A stretch of DNA of 49,939 nucleotides, taken from NCBI RefSeq assembly GCF_014333425.1, contig NZ_JACRYT010000025.1:1-49939 (forward strand), given 5' to 3'. The DNA comes from Zhenpiania hominis (GTDB lineage: Bacteria; Bacillota; Clostridia; Peptostreptococcales; Anaerovoracaceae). A program made the translations under genes and the position numbers. The notes under the pieces are model-generated. The model was given only the letters and a program-made list of their open reading frames with translations, searched no databases and had not been told where the DNA came from. The first letter of the stretch is position 1, and each line of letters opens with the position of its first letter. Of this stretch, positions 23,500-31,909 are shown one piece after another.

Positions 23500-24494
23500 A
23501 TTTCTATCAACTCATCTTCTGAGAAATTACGGATTGCACTCGTTCCCAAAACCATATGCCACTGCATTGGCGATATTCCGTTTCCTGGACGCTTAGTTGT
23601 CATATTCTTATCAGTGAGAATTTCCCCTTTTTTAATCTCCCTACTTGCCACAATACTCTTTCTGGCAATCACTTTATTTTCTATCTCTGAGGGAGATAAT
23701 TCTTTTTTTCCAGTACCAATTGCCTTTTCAATATTTCTTATGGAGATAACCAATCGTTTTAACTCGGCTGGATTAATACTCGCTTTGTGATCTGGTCCAT
23801 CCATAGATTTATCGAGTGTAAAATGCTTCTCTATTACAGTTGCGCCCATAGCAACTGCTGCAACGGGCACTTCAAGCCCTTGCGTATGATCGGAATAGCC
23901 TACTGCTTTTCCAGTAGCCTCCTTAATCGTATTCATAGCACTAAGATTTACATGCTCATATGGTGTAGGATACTGTGTATTACAATGAAGCAAAATAATT
24001 TCTGGAACACTGAATTTTTCTAACACTGTAACAGCAGACTTTATTTCCTGAATACTGCACATGCCCGTAGACATAACAATCTTACGTCCTGTCTTGGCAA
24101 TGGCCTCTAAATAAGGAAGATTCGTAACTTCGCCAGATGGTACTTTCCAAAAATCCATATTGAAAGTTTCGAGAAATGAAATGCTATCCAGGTCAAAAGG
24201 GGTTGAGAGAAATCCAATTCCCACTTTAGAGCAATACTCCTTCAATGCAATAAAATTATCGTTTGTAAGAGTTAACTTTCTCAGCATTTCTAATTGAGAC
24301 TCTTCTGCATCGGTTGTTTTTTTCTGATACTCTGCTTTCTCAGCAAACTTTGAAACAAGTTCTTTAGGCTTAAACGTTTGGAACTTCACATAATCCGCAC
24401 CTGCATCTTTTGCTACATCAACCATTTTCTGCGCTAATTCAAAACTGCCATTATGATTCACTCCAGCCTCAGCAATAATACATACATGTCTCAT
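23496..24494 (-). CDS. legI: Nonulosonic (legionaminic) acid synthase
   Basis: A 332-residue NeuB-family enzyme. The TIM-barrel domain has IAEAGVNHNGSFELAQKM, DYVKFQTFK, KVPSGEVTNLPYL and HFTLDKSMDGPDHKAS. The C-terminal antifreeze-like SAF domain (about 275-332) has ARKSIVASREIKKGEIL and KRPGNGISP. It condenses phosphoenolpyruvate with a 6-carbon amino sugar to make the 9-carbon acid. ATG 24494 (MRHVCIIAEAG) is preferred because GGGGGA lies just upstream; the longer frame starts at a TTG within that ribosome site. Confidence 0.9.
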   Translation of the reverse strand: MRHVCIIAEAGVNHNGSFELAQKMVDVAKDAGADYVKFQTFKPKELVSKFAEKAEYQKKTTDAEESQLEMLRKLTLTNDNFIALKEYCSKVGIGFLSTPFDLDSISFLETFNMDFWKVPSGEVTNLPYLEAIAKTGRKIVMSTGMCSIQEIKSAVTVLEKFSVPEIILLHCNTQYPTPYEHVNLSAMNTIKEATGKAVGYSDHTQGLEVPVAAVAMGATVIEKHFTLDKSMDGPDHKASINPAELKRLVISIRNIEKAIGTGKKELSPSEIENKVIARKSIVASREIKKGEILTDKNMTTKRPGNGISPMQWHMVLGTSAIRNFSEDELIEI

Positions 24495-24507
24495 ATGATC
24501 CCCCAAA

Positions 24508-25077
24508 CTATCTAACTGTAACTCCTGCCGGAACTACTTGACCTGGCTTTATTTCCCTGTACTGAATTACTGTAGCATTTGCACCAATAAATGCGGCCTC
24601 TCCCACAGTTACCCGACCACACAAAATTGCTGCTACAGCAACGTGGGAAAAATCCTCAACCAGACATTCATGTTCTACTAAAGCCATGGTATTGATAATA
24701 ACCATTTTCCCAATTCGGGCTTCCGCATTTATAACTGCGCCTTTTCCAATGAAGCTTCCTTCTCCGATTTTCGCATTATCGGAAACCGTGGCTGATGGGT
24801 CAATGACAGGCGGAAACTCGAAGCCGATGTTCTTCAATGAATTATAAATTCGTTGGCGGGCATCCCCTTTTCCGAGATATCCAACACACACTGCAACATT
24901 TTTCACTCCATCCTTGTAATATTGTGTAAGCACATTATCTGTGCCTAAATACCGATACCTTGAAGAAACTTCTTCTACATCAGTATAACCAATAATACTA
25001 TATTTACCTTGTCTTTCTATGCAATCAGCAACACTCTTCGCGTGCCCACCATATCCAACCAAAATAATATCTTCCAT
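24508..25077 (-). CDS. legH: NeuD/PglD-type sugar N- or O-acetyltransferase (LegH role)
   Basis: A 189-residue protein. It has an N-terminal Rossmann-like sugar-binding part (ILVGYGGHAKSVADCI) and a C-terminal left-handed beta-helix of hexapeptide repeats (SATVSDNAKIGEGSFIGKGAVI onward). The catalytic-type histidine is in ALVEHECLVEDFSHVA. In this setting it should N-acetylate the 4-amino group made by LegC. O-acetylation of the finished acid is the alternative. It lies two bases after the guanylyltransferase gene. Confidence 0.83.
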   Translation of the reverse strand: MEDIILVGYGGHAKSVADCIERQGKYSIIGYTDVEEVSSRYRYLGTDNVLTQYYKDGVKNVAVCVGYLGKGDARQRIYNSLKNIGFEFPPVIDPSATVSDNAKIGEGSFIGKGAVINAEARIGKMVIINTMALVEHECLVEDFSHVAVAAILCGRVTVGEAAFIGANATVIQYREIKPGQVVPAGVTVR

Positions 25078-25079
25078 AC

Positions 25080-26159
25080 CTACTTTGAAACTATATCTAA
25101 TTTCTCCTCCATCCGCTTCATCTCATCAAATTCGCCCATATCCAAAAAGGAATCTTCACTAACCGGATACATTCCAACTTTTCCCCCTTGCTTCATCACT
25201 GCTTCTATAAGATGTGTCATATGAAACATCCTATCAGCTGGAATCAACTCAATGATATCCGGATTTATCACATACATTCCGGTATTGATAAAATAGGAAA
25301 GCTTCGGCTTTTCCTCCATACTGAGAAGTTCTCCATTATCACCAGAATGTAAAACCCCATATGGAACGATAATATTCTTTAAGGCTGATACCATTGTGAT
25401 TGCATTTCTAGATTTGATATGATAATCATATAGATCACCATAATCCGTAAGAATTAATGCATCACAATTCGTAATAAATAGCGGCCTATCAAATTCTTTA
25501 TCTATTAGCTTAATGCTGCCACCTGTGCCTAGAGGTTTATCTTCTTCAACATATTCTATCTCATATGAGGGAGTGAGCTCTGAAAAATAGGAACGAATCA
25601 TACCCTTTTTATAATTTACAGTCATATAAAAATGATTGATTCCATATTCAACAAAGCAACCAATAATTCTTTCAACAATTGGTGTATCACCGATCGGTAT
25701 CAATGGCTTTGGCAATATTTTAGTATATGGATAAAGCCTGCTTCCTTTTCCCCCAGCCATAATAACAACCGGAACACTAGACAGATCTTTTTTAGCAGGC
25801 TTCTCCAACTTAAGATTCTCTATTTCTGAAAGAAGGATGATATCAACAACTTTCATACTTCGATCTATAATGGGCAATGCCGCGATAAACTCCTGCTGCA
25901 TAAACGATTGCGCCCTATCTCTTTCCTCCACGAATAGATATCTAGGATGCGGTGTCATGGCCGATTCTACTGAAGCATTCAATTCGCCAGCTTTCAGAAT
26001 CCATCTGCGAACATCACCATCAGTAAGAGTACCTTTTAGTAGCCCTTGCTCATCAGTAATAATAAGGATCCCTTTTGCATTTGCATCAATACGTTCCATC
26101 GCATCAACAATAGACAAGGTTTCTGTACCAATATACTTAGATAATTGCTCCTTAGTCAA
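25080..26159 (-). CDS. ptmE: CBS-domain nucleotidyltransferase (PtmE-like, GDP-sugar forming)
   Basis: A 359-residue protein. A CBS pair (about 1-115, with LTDGDVRRWIL and AALPIIDRSMKVVDIIL) is fused to a sugar-phosphate nucleotidyltransferase (about 125-345, with MAGGKGSRLYPYTKILPKPLIPIGDTPI and INTGMYVINPDI). The same architecture is known for PtmE of Campylobacter, which makes GDP-GlcN/GDP-GlcNAc for legionaminic acid. TTG 26159 is favoured since AGGAGG lies eight bases before it; the longer frame's TTG is only two bases from it. It overlaps legC by eight bases. Confidence 0.85.
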   Translation of the reverse strand: MTKEQLSKYIGTETLSIVDAMERIDANAKGILIITDEQGLLKGTLTDGDVRRWILKAGELNASVESAMTPHPRYLFVEERDRAQSFMQQEFIAALPIIDRSMKVVDIILLSEIENLKLEKPAKKDLSSVPVVIMAGGKGSRLYPYTKILPKPLIPIGDTPIVERIIGCFVEYGINHFYMTVNYKKGMIRSYFSELTPSYEIEYVEEDKPLGTGGSIKLIDKEFDRPLFITNCDALILTDYGDLYDYHIKSRNAITMVSALKNIIVPYGVLHSGDNGELLSMEEKPKLSYFINTGMYVINPDIIELIPADRMFHMTHLIEAVMKQGGKVGMYPVSEDSFLDMGEFDEMKRMEEKLDIVSK

Positions 26160-27330
26160 TGGCAAGGCCTCCTAATACATCCTTTATCTGTTCAACTACA
26201 TACTTTATTTCTTCCCTTGTAATCTGAGTACTAGATGGTAAGTTAAGAATTCTATCAGCATAATAAGGTGCCTTTTGCAATTTATATGCATCTTCTTCTC
26301 GATAGGGCTCCTGTTCGTTTATAAGGCCCCAGATAGCTCTCGTCTGTACTCCTCTCTCCTCAAGTTCAGTGACTATTCTACGCATTGATGCTGATATCTT
26401 ACCCTTATCAATTTCCAGGGAATAGAACCACTTATTTGAAGATATTCCTTCACGAAATCTACTCAATTTACCAAGTTCAAATCCTTCAAAAAGCTTACAG
26501 TAATAATCATAGTTCTCTTGTTTTCTTCTTATAAACTCGGGCAATTTTTCCATCTGAGCAACACCCAGAGCAGCTTGAAGATTTGTCATTCTATAGTTAT
26601 ATCCAACTTCGTCATGGATATAATGGTGTGGATCACTTTTTGCCTGGGTGGAAAGATAACGAAGGTGATCAACTACTTCTATTCTATTAGCTGTAATTGC
26701 ACCACCGCCACCTGTTGTAATAATTTTGTTGCCGTTGAATGAATAAGCACCAAAATCCCCAATCGTTCCAGCATATTTTCCAGTCAGTATACCTTCCGTG
26801 TAAAATGTACCTAGAGCTTCTGTAGCATCCTCGATCACCTTAAGATTATACTTCTTGGCAGTTTCCATTATTGAAACCATATCGGCCATGTTACCAAACA
26901 CATGGACTACAATGACCGCTTTCACAACCTTGCCTCTATACTTCAGAGTGTGCTCATTAAATTCACATTTCTCATTACAAAAATCTCGAAATTTCACAGG
27001 ATCCATGCAGAAACTGTCATCACAATCCATAAAAATCGGTGTAGCAAACTGATACTTTACTGGATTAACAGCAGCAATAAAAGTAAGAGATGGCACAATA
27101 ACAGCATCGCCAGGCTTTACACCAGCCTCAATCAACGACAGATGTAATGCTGAAGTACCACTCTGGCAAGCAGCAACATTATCTGTATGAAGGAATTTCG
27201 CCATTTCTTCTTCTAGCTTTGTAATGTATGTACCACCGGTAGATACCCATCCTTGCTCTAAAGCCTCATCTACATATTTTTTTTCATTCCCCTCAAAATT
27301 AGGAATTGACAATGGGATAAATTTGCTCAT
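26152..27330 (-). CDS. legC: PLP-dependent sugar aminotransferase (LegC type)
   Basis: A 392-residue DegT/DnrJ/EryC1 aminotransferase. The PLP-binding region has SGTSALHLSL, VIEDATEALGTFY and the lysine in YSFNGNKIITTGGGGAI. It should place the amino group at C4 of the 4-keto intermediate made by the dehydratase encoded just upstream. ATG 27330 (MSKFIPLSIP) has AGAGGA six bases before it; the track's longer version begins at a GTG five codons earlier. The order dehydratase-aminotransferase-nucleotidyltransferase-acetyltransferase-synthase supports the pathway. Confidence 0.9.
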   Translation of the reverse strand: MSKFIPLSIPNFEGNEKKYVDEALEQGWVSTGGTYITKLEEEMAKFLHTDNVAACQSGTSALHLSLIEAGVKPGDAVIVPSLTFIAAVNPVKYQFATPIFMDCDDSFCMDPVKFRDFCNEKCEFNEHTLKYRGKVVKAVIVVHVFGNMADMVSIMETAKKYNLKVIEDATEALGTFYTEGILTGKYAGTIGDFGAYSFNGNKIITTGGGGAITANRIEVVDHLRYLSTQAKSDPHHYIHDEVGYNYRMTNLQAALGVAQMEKLPEFIRRKQENYDYYCKLFEGFELGKLSRFREGISSNKWFYSLEIDKGKISASMRRIVTELEERGVQTRAIWGLINEQEPYREEDAYKLQKAPYYADRILNLPSSTQITREEIKYVVEQIKDVLGGLAID

Positions 27331-27366
27331 TTGGTTCCTCTTCACTTACTATTCCCCTTATATTAC

Positions 27367-28575
27367 TTACATCTTATTTTCCAAAGATTTCCCAGTCTCA
27401 ATATGTTCAAAATTAGAAAGATAATTTTTCATGATAGAAATGATCTCTTCTTTCGTAGTTTCTTTTTCATTAAATGCTATACTTAATTCTTCAAGAAGAA
27501 CTTTAACTCTCTCTTTATCTGGAATAGGCTTATTTATTATAATGCCTAAAGTTTTCAAACGATTCAAATCTACTATTTCAGACTCTGTACAAAACTCTTC
27601 ATAAGCTTTTTCACCTGATGTATCAGATTTGGAAAAATGAACTGGATATTGGTGGCTTCCATTTCTAAGTTCTTGCGCTTTATCAATTGCCTCCATATCA
27701 CTATCACACTGAAGCACTTCATATCCATGTTCATGTAAAAGAGCTGTCGCGATTTTATCAAATGTCATCATCTGCTCTTCTTCAAATCTTGGGAAAAAGA
27801 TCTCTCTATTATTTCCGAGTATACACGCCAACATACAAATCTGTCCGCTCTCTTCAGGGGAAACAAAATACCTCCTTACATCCGAAGGCGCCGATAAAGG
27901 TTGAAATTTCTGTAATCTTGCAAGAAATCCAGCTGGTAAGGATCCATTTGAAAATGCAACATTCGCAAATCTCGCCGTTTTTACAGGGAACTTATCCGAA
28001 TATGAAAAAATAACATCTTCCATAATTCTCTTGCTGGCGCCCATAATATTGACAGGATTCGCTGCTTTATCGGTCGAAACGCAGAAATACTCTTCAGGTG
28101 GGTATTCTGCAAGTAAATCTAGCAGTATCTTCGCATGGAGGACATTATTCTGAAGAAGCGCTTCTACAGAGTAAATATCCTTTTCAGATCTGACATGCTT
28201 ATGCGCAGAAAAATTCCCTACAATATTGAATCCATCACGCTTTCTAAACATCTTTTCAAATACAGGCGATATAAAATCCATCGGATACGTAATATAATCA
28301 TCTGGCATGTACATATCCTTTGTTGAGCGAAGATCACGCGTCAATTCAGCCAGTGCATTCTCATTGGTATCAACAACAACAAGAGATGCAGGCTGAAATG
28401 GAAGAATTGCCTTGATAAAGGAACTGCCGATACTTCCTGCACCGCCAATTACAAGGACCGTTCTGTCTTTTATTTTTTGTGATAAATGACTGCAATTATT
28501 ATCTATGTCTATAGAAAACATGCTTTCAGAACGTTTAGTAATATGCTTTGAAATAAATTGATCTAATTTAAACAT
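27367..28575 (-). CDS. legB: NDP-GlcNAc 4,6-dehydratase of the legionaminic pathway (LegB role)
   Basis: A 402-residue short-chain dehydrogenase of the Polysacc_synt_2 group. The Rossmann loop is VIGGAGSIGSSF (about 42-53). NFSAHKHVRSEKD and STDKAANPVNIMGASKRIMED hold the active-site region. It would oxidise and dehydrate the NDP-GlcNAc to the 6-deoxy-4-keto sugar, the first committed step. It is more like soluble FlaA1/CapD than the Campylobacter LegB fold, so the LegB label is by role. It is the first gene of this sub-cluster, following a 550-base gap that holds a terminator. Confidence 0.82.
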   Translation of the reverse strand: MFKLDQFISKHITKRSESMFSIDIDNNCSHLSQKIKDRTVLVIGGAGSIGSSFIKAILPFQPASLVVVDTNENALAELTRDLRSTKDMYMPDDYITYPMDFISPVFEKMFRKRDGFNIVGNFSAHKHVRSEKDIYSVEALLQNNVLHAKILLDLLAEYPPEEYFCVSTDKAANPVNIMGASKRIMEDVIFSYSDKFPVKTARFANVAFSNGSLPAGFLARLQKFQPLSAPSDVRRYFVSPEESGQICMLACILGNNREIFFPRFEEEQMMTFDKIATALLHEHGYEVLQCDSDMEAIDKAQELRNGSHQYPVHFSKSDTSGEKAYEEFCTESEIVDLNRLKTLGIIINKPIPDKERVKVLLEELSIAFNEKETTKEEIISIMKNYLSNFEHIETGKSLENKM

Positions 28576-29128
28576 AGTCTCCCTTGTATGATGTTGATAA
28601 AAGTGGAAACACCATATTTCCTTTCCTAATATTGTTGTTCAGGTTTAATTCATATATGACGGTCGCTGTCCATTTTTTCTGTAGCGTGCTACTCGAAATA
28701 GTGTTTATTATCTCTACCTTCTAATATGAAATATTTTTTGCTGGATGTATCTGTATATTCTCCTGAGTGCCTATTTCATTCAAATCTGCGATTATAATCT
28801 TTTATAAATATGTACCGCATTTTTAGCATTTATAAGTAGCAAAAACACCTCCAGGGAGGTGCTGACTATATTGATGTATAATAATTAAATCTAATACATT
28901 GCCAAAAGAACTTCCCACATCTGCTCCTGTTCCAGTACAATTGTAGACCTAACTCAAGGCTATACAGATAGAGATTGACATTATCAACGCTCTAGGCTTT
29001 ATTCAACATAATAAATGTTTTATTATCAGAATTCATTGTTGTGCCGAATAAATATCTGAATTCTTTTTTCTGAATATACTACATTAAGTCTCCTATGCAT
29101 CTGATAAGGAAAAGCGTACACTATTACA
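28576..29128. other. AT-rich gap between the ATP-grasp gene and the legionaminic cluster
   Basis: About 550 AT-rich bases with no credible gene. It contains one clear minus-strand terminator (28841-28861). The promoter for the legionaminic genes, if they have one, should lie between that terminator and 28575. A TATAAT-like box is present at 28791-28796 (minus strand) but without a good -35. The rest may be debris of past rearrangement. Confidence 0.4.
28841..28861 (-). terminator. Intrinsic terminator inside the variable cassette
   Basis: On the minus strand CACCTCC-CT-GGAGGTG forms a 7-bp GC-rich stem with a tiny loop followed by five T's. It is 265 bases past the ATP-grasp gene stop. It would separate the glycan-assembly genes from the legionaminic genes unless LoaP antitermination carries polymerase through. 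Confidence 0.65.
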
Positions 29129-30037
29129 TTAAAGTCCAGTTTTTCTGGCTTTCAATACCGTCAAGGCATTGTCGATTAAAACTGACGCTATATTAATTCC
29201 CTGTTTTTTAAAAAAAGGATATGCACTTCCTGTATATCCCGTAACTATAACTGAATTTAATTCCAAAACATATATCTCCTCAGAAACTATAAAATCTATT
29301 CTTACAAGCCCAAAGAAATGCAGTTTTCGAACAATTTCTTCAGCTATTCGACAAATTTCTCTTTCTTTTTCACACGTCATTTTTTTTGAATAAGCATTAT
29401 TGAATCCCCTTAATTTATACTCTTTGGCTTTGCTATAATATGTTACCCCCAAGCTTTTAATTATATTTCCATCGTTTACAACAGCTACTGTACAATCGTT
29501 CCCATCAATATATTCCTCTACTAATACTTTAGAATCCGCCCTTAAAACCTCCCTATTTACTAATTCTAATTCATTCATATTATTAATTTTGCAAGGTTGG
29601 AATTTATCAGAAGTGGATTTGAATACATACGGGAAAGATAGCTCTTTAATATCTTTAAATTTACTAATATCATTCGCCCAAAGTGTTTTTGGTGTATTAA
29701 TTCCCAACGCTTCCAGTTGTCTTTTAAACTTATATTTATCTTTTGCCATATTGCATTTCACTGGATCAATATTAAGAGAAATTCCCTTAGCAAGCAAATA
29801 TTCAGCTAATGTAAATGCAATTGTATGTCCTGTTCCAAAAATTACCTTACTAACTGAATGCAAGTCAAAAAAATTATATATTTCCTCGTGCCTTGACAGA
29901 TCTATAGCCAAACTGCAATCAGCTTCACTAAATCCGGGTTCATTCTTTTTGCCACAAACAATCGCTACAGAGTAATCTCTTTTGTGCAATTCATCTACCA
30001 ATGAATCCCCACTGCTTCCTGCTATTAATCCAATCAT
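29129..30037 (-). CDS. ATP-grasp domain ligase
   Basis: A 302-residue ATP-grasp protein. The N-terminal Rossmann-like part (GLIAGSSGDSLVDELHKRDY) is followed by the ATP-grasp core with KDKYKFKRQLEALGINTPKT, PYVFKSTSDKFQ, VLVEEYIDGNDCTV and LVRIDFIVSEEIYVLELNSV (metal-binding E/N). Such enzymes join a carboxylate to an amine via an acyl phosphate. In a polysaccharide locus it may attach an amino acid or build an amide substituent. The substrate is unknown. It lies 71 bases behind the glycosyltransferase-like gene. Confidence 0.78.
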   Translation of the reverse strand: MIGLIAGSSGDSLVDELHKRDYSVAIVCGKKNEPGFSEADCSLAIDLSRHEEIYNFFDLHSVSKVIFGTGHTIAFTLAEYLLAKGISLNIDPVKCNMAKDKYKFKRQLEALGINTPKTLWANDISKFKDIKELSFPYVFKSTSDKFQPCKINNMNELELVNREVLRADSKVLVEEYIDGNDCTVAVVNDGNIIKSLGVTYYSKAKEYKLRGFNNAYSKKMTCEKEREICRIAEEIVRKLHFFGLVRIDFIVSEEIYVLELNSVIVTGYTGSAYPFFKKQGINIASVLIDNALTVLKARKTGL

Positions 30038-30108
30038 TACTGTTTCTCCTTGACTTCTTGTACTTAATCAACAATCTATATTAAAGAACAGCTAATACTT
30101 TTCGAGCT

Positions 30109-31296
30109 CTAACATTGTTCTTTAATTACCGAACAAATATTTGCACTTGCATTTGAAACGAAATCAAATGCTTTACTGCTGAACATTAACTCTTTATATT
30201 CATCACTTGACTTATCAAGCAACAACCGAATTTCATTAAATAACTGTGATTTGTTTTCTGCCAAACATGCAATTCCCATTTCTATATACTCAATAGGATA
30301 TCTTTCTCGTTTAAATTTGATTTCAATCAAAGGAATTCCTTTGATTGCAGCTTCCATTCCAGTTGTCGAAAATGTAGTAATTACTAAATGTGCCACTTGC
30401 AAATAGTTTTTTGCAGGCTCTTTTTTTACCCATACATTCTTTTGATTAGATTTTTGAAAAGATTCCATTTGCTGGTTAGGATGTAGTTTTATAATAAATA
30501 AAACATTTTTCATTTGTTCTGCAATTTCATATATTGCATCAATTTCCTCAGTTTGGTTCTTCCCATTTTCGGCAAAAAAAACAACAGTATAATTATATTT
30601 TACTGCAGACTCCTTAAATTCAGTTATCCAGTTATTGTTTATTTTTTCATTTTCCTCAAAAATTGGCTGCCCTGTTACACGAATTTTTTTTTCGGGAACT
30701 CCTGCTTTCTGGATTGCATATGTTTTTGCCCATTCATTCATTACGCAAAGAATACAATCATGCTCTAGCTCGTTACATATCGGAAGGTCATTAACCCTTA
30801 CAACTGGTATATTCAATTTGTCAGCAGCTATTCCCGTTGCCATCTCCATTCGTGGACTTGCTGTAATAACGCAACAGTCAGGATTAATACATTGTAAAAT
30901 GTTTTCCATTGTTCCAATAGGAAGAAATGCCTTTCGCCCATCTTCTTCAAAGCGTTTCTTTGCTATTGTTGTTCCATACTTCTGAATGAGATCGTATATT
31001 CCTATTCCATAGTAAGCTACAGTATCCTCTAAGGATACACCTAACTGATAGTTATGGAATGGTGCCCCATATAACTTCCCCAATTTTTCCACTTCATCTC
31101 TGTAAGGTAACCACTCAAGAATATCACTAGCTGTAATATAGTTTATATCTGTTCCTTGTAACTGAAGCGGTGCAGATGTTAATGCCAGATATATAAGATC
31201 AACGTTTCTTTCTTTTCGTAGTTCATGATAAATACTCTTTATAATGTTAACATGCCCTCCTCCATAGGACACCATAAAAATCCTTTTCTTTTTCAT
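30109..31296 (-). CDS. GT-B-fold glycosyl/glycerophosphate transferase-like protein
   Basis: A 395-residue protein that opens with IFMVSYGGGHVNIIKSIYHEL, a nucleotide-sugar-type Rossmann start. Its C-terminal half has KKIRVTGQPIFEE, FIIKLHPNQQ, HLVITTFSTTGMEAAIKGIPLIEIKF and a late EMGIACLAENKS. The HPNQ and TTFSTTGMEA motifs are typical of GT-B enzymes related to CDP-glycerol transferases and polysialyl-like transferases. It is probably the transferase for a locus-specific sugar, perhaps legionaminic acid; that is inference. Confidence 0.72.
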   Translation of the reverse strand: MKKKRIFMVSYGGGHVNIIKSIYHELRKERNVDLIYLALTSAPLQLQGTDINYITASDILEWLPYRDEVEKLGKLYGAPFHNYQLGVSLEDTVAYYGIGIYDLIQKYGTTIAKKRFEEDGRKAFLPIGTMENILQCINPDCCVITASPRMEMATGIAADKLNIPVVRVNDLPICNELEHDCILCVMNEWAKTYAIQKAGVPEKKIRVTGQPIFEENEKINNNWITEFKESAVKYNYTVVFFAENGKNQTEEIDAIYEIAEQMKNVLFIIKLHPNQQMESFQKSNQKNVWVKKEPAKNYLQVAHLVITTFSTTGMEAAIKGIPLIEIKFKRERYPIEYIEMGIACLAENKSQLFNEIRLLLDKSSDEYKELMFSSKAFDFVSNASANICSVIKEQC

Positions 31297-31312
31297 AATC
31301 GTCTATCTTGTC

Positions 31313-31882
31313 TCAATATGCTCCTCTCCCTATCAAAGCTATAGAAATAGTTCTAGCTAAAATTTTCATATCCGTCATAAAAGAAATATCCTGGACATAT
31401 TGTTTCTCCCACTCTCTTTTCTGCGCTAATGTCAAACCGCTTCTTCCATACACCTGCGCATACCCACTAATTCCAGGTTTCACATTAAATATTCCTGATT
31501 TATAATCTGATTCTTTATAATTTTCAAAAACGCCCGGTCGAAAGCCAACAAAACTCATATCTCCTTTTAAAATATTAAAAATCTGCATAAGCTCATCTAA
31601 GCTTGTTTTTCTCAAAAATTTTCCTATAGGCGTGATGCGAGCGTCTCCCGCACTAGTTGATTTTGGTCCTATTCTTTCAGCATCTTTGACCATTGTTCTA
31701 AACTTATATATTTTAAACGGCCTTCCATACTGGCCTACCCTGCTCTGTATAAATAATATAGGAAATCCGTCGAAAATTAAAATTGCTCCAGAAATAAGAA
31801 GCAATATCCACCAAAACAGAATAAAAAATAAAAGTGCAAAAATAAAATCCAACAATCTTTTAAAATATTTCGAATATAGCAT
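31313..31882 (-). CDS. Initiating sugar-1-phosphate transferase (small PglC type)
   Basis: A 189-residue monotopic phosphoglycosyl transferase. It has one N-terminal membrane/re-entrant helix (about 8-35), then SRVGQYGRPFKIYKFRTMVKDAE, the catalytic DE pair in LRKTSLDELMQIFNILKGDMSFVGFRPG, and VKPGISGYAQVYGRSGL. It transfers a sugar-1-phosphate to undecaprenyl phosphate and so starts the repeat unit. The minimal size without extra TM domains matches PglC, which uses UDP-diNAc-bacillosamine; here the likely donor is a product of the CapD-type dehydratase branch. Confidence 0.9.
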   Translation of the reverse strand: MLYSKYFKRLLDFIFALLFFILFWWILLLISGAILIFDGFPILFIQSRVGQYGRPFKIYKFRTMVKDAERIGPKSTSAGDARITPIGKFLRKTSLDELMQIFNILKGDMSFVGFRPGVFENYKESDYKSGIFNVKPGISGYAQVYGRSGLTLAQKREWEKQYVQDISFMTDMKILARTISIALIGRGAY

Positions 31883-31909
31883 ACCTTATTCTCCGTTTTA
31901 TTTATGCTT

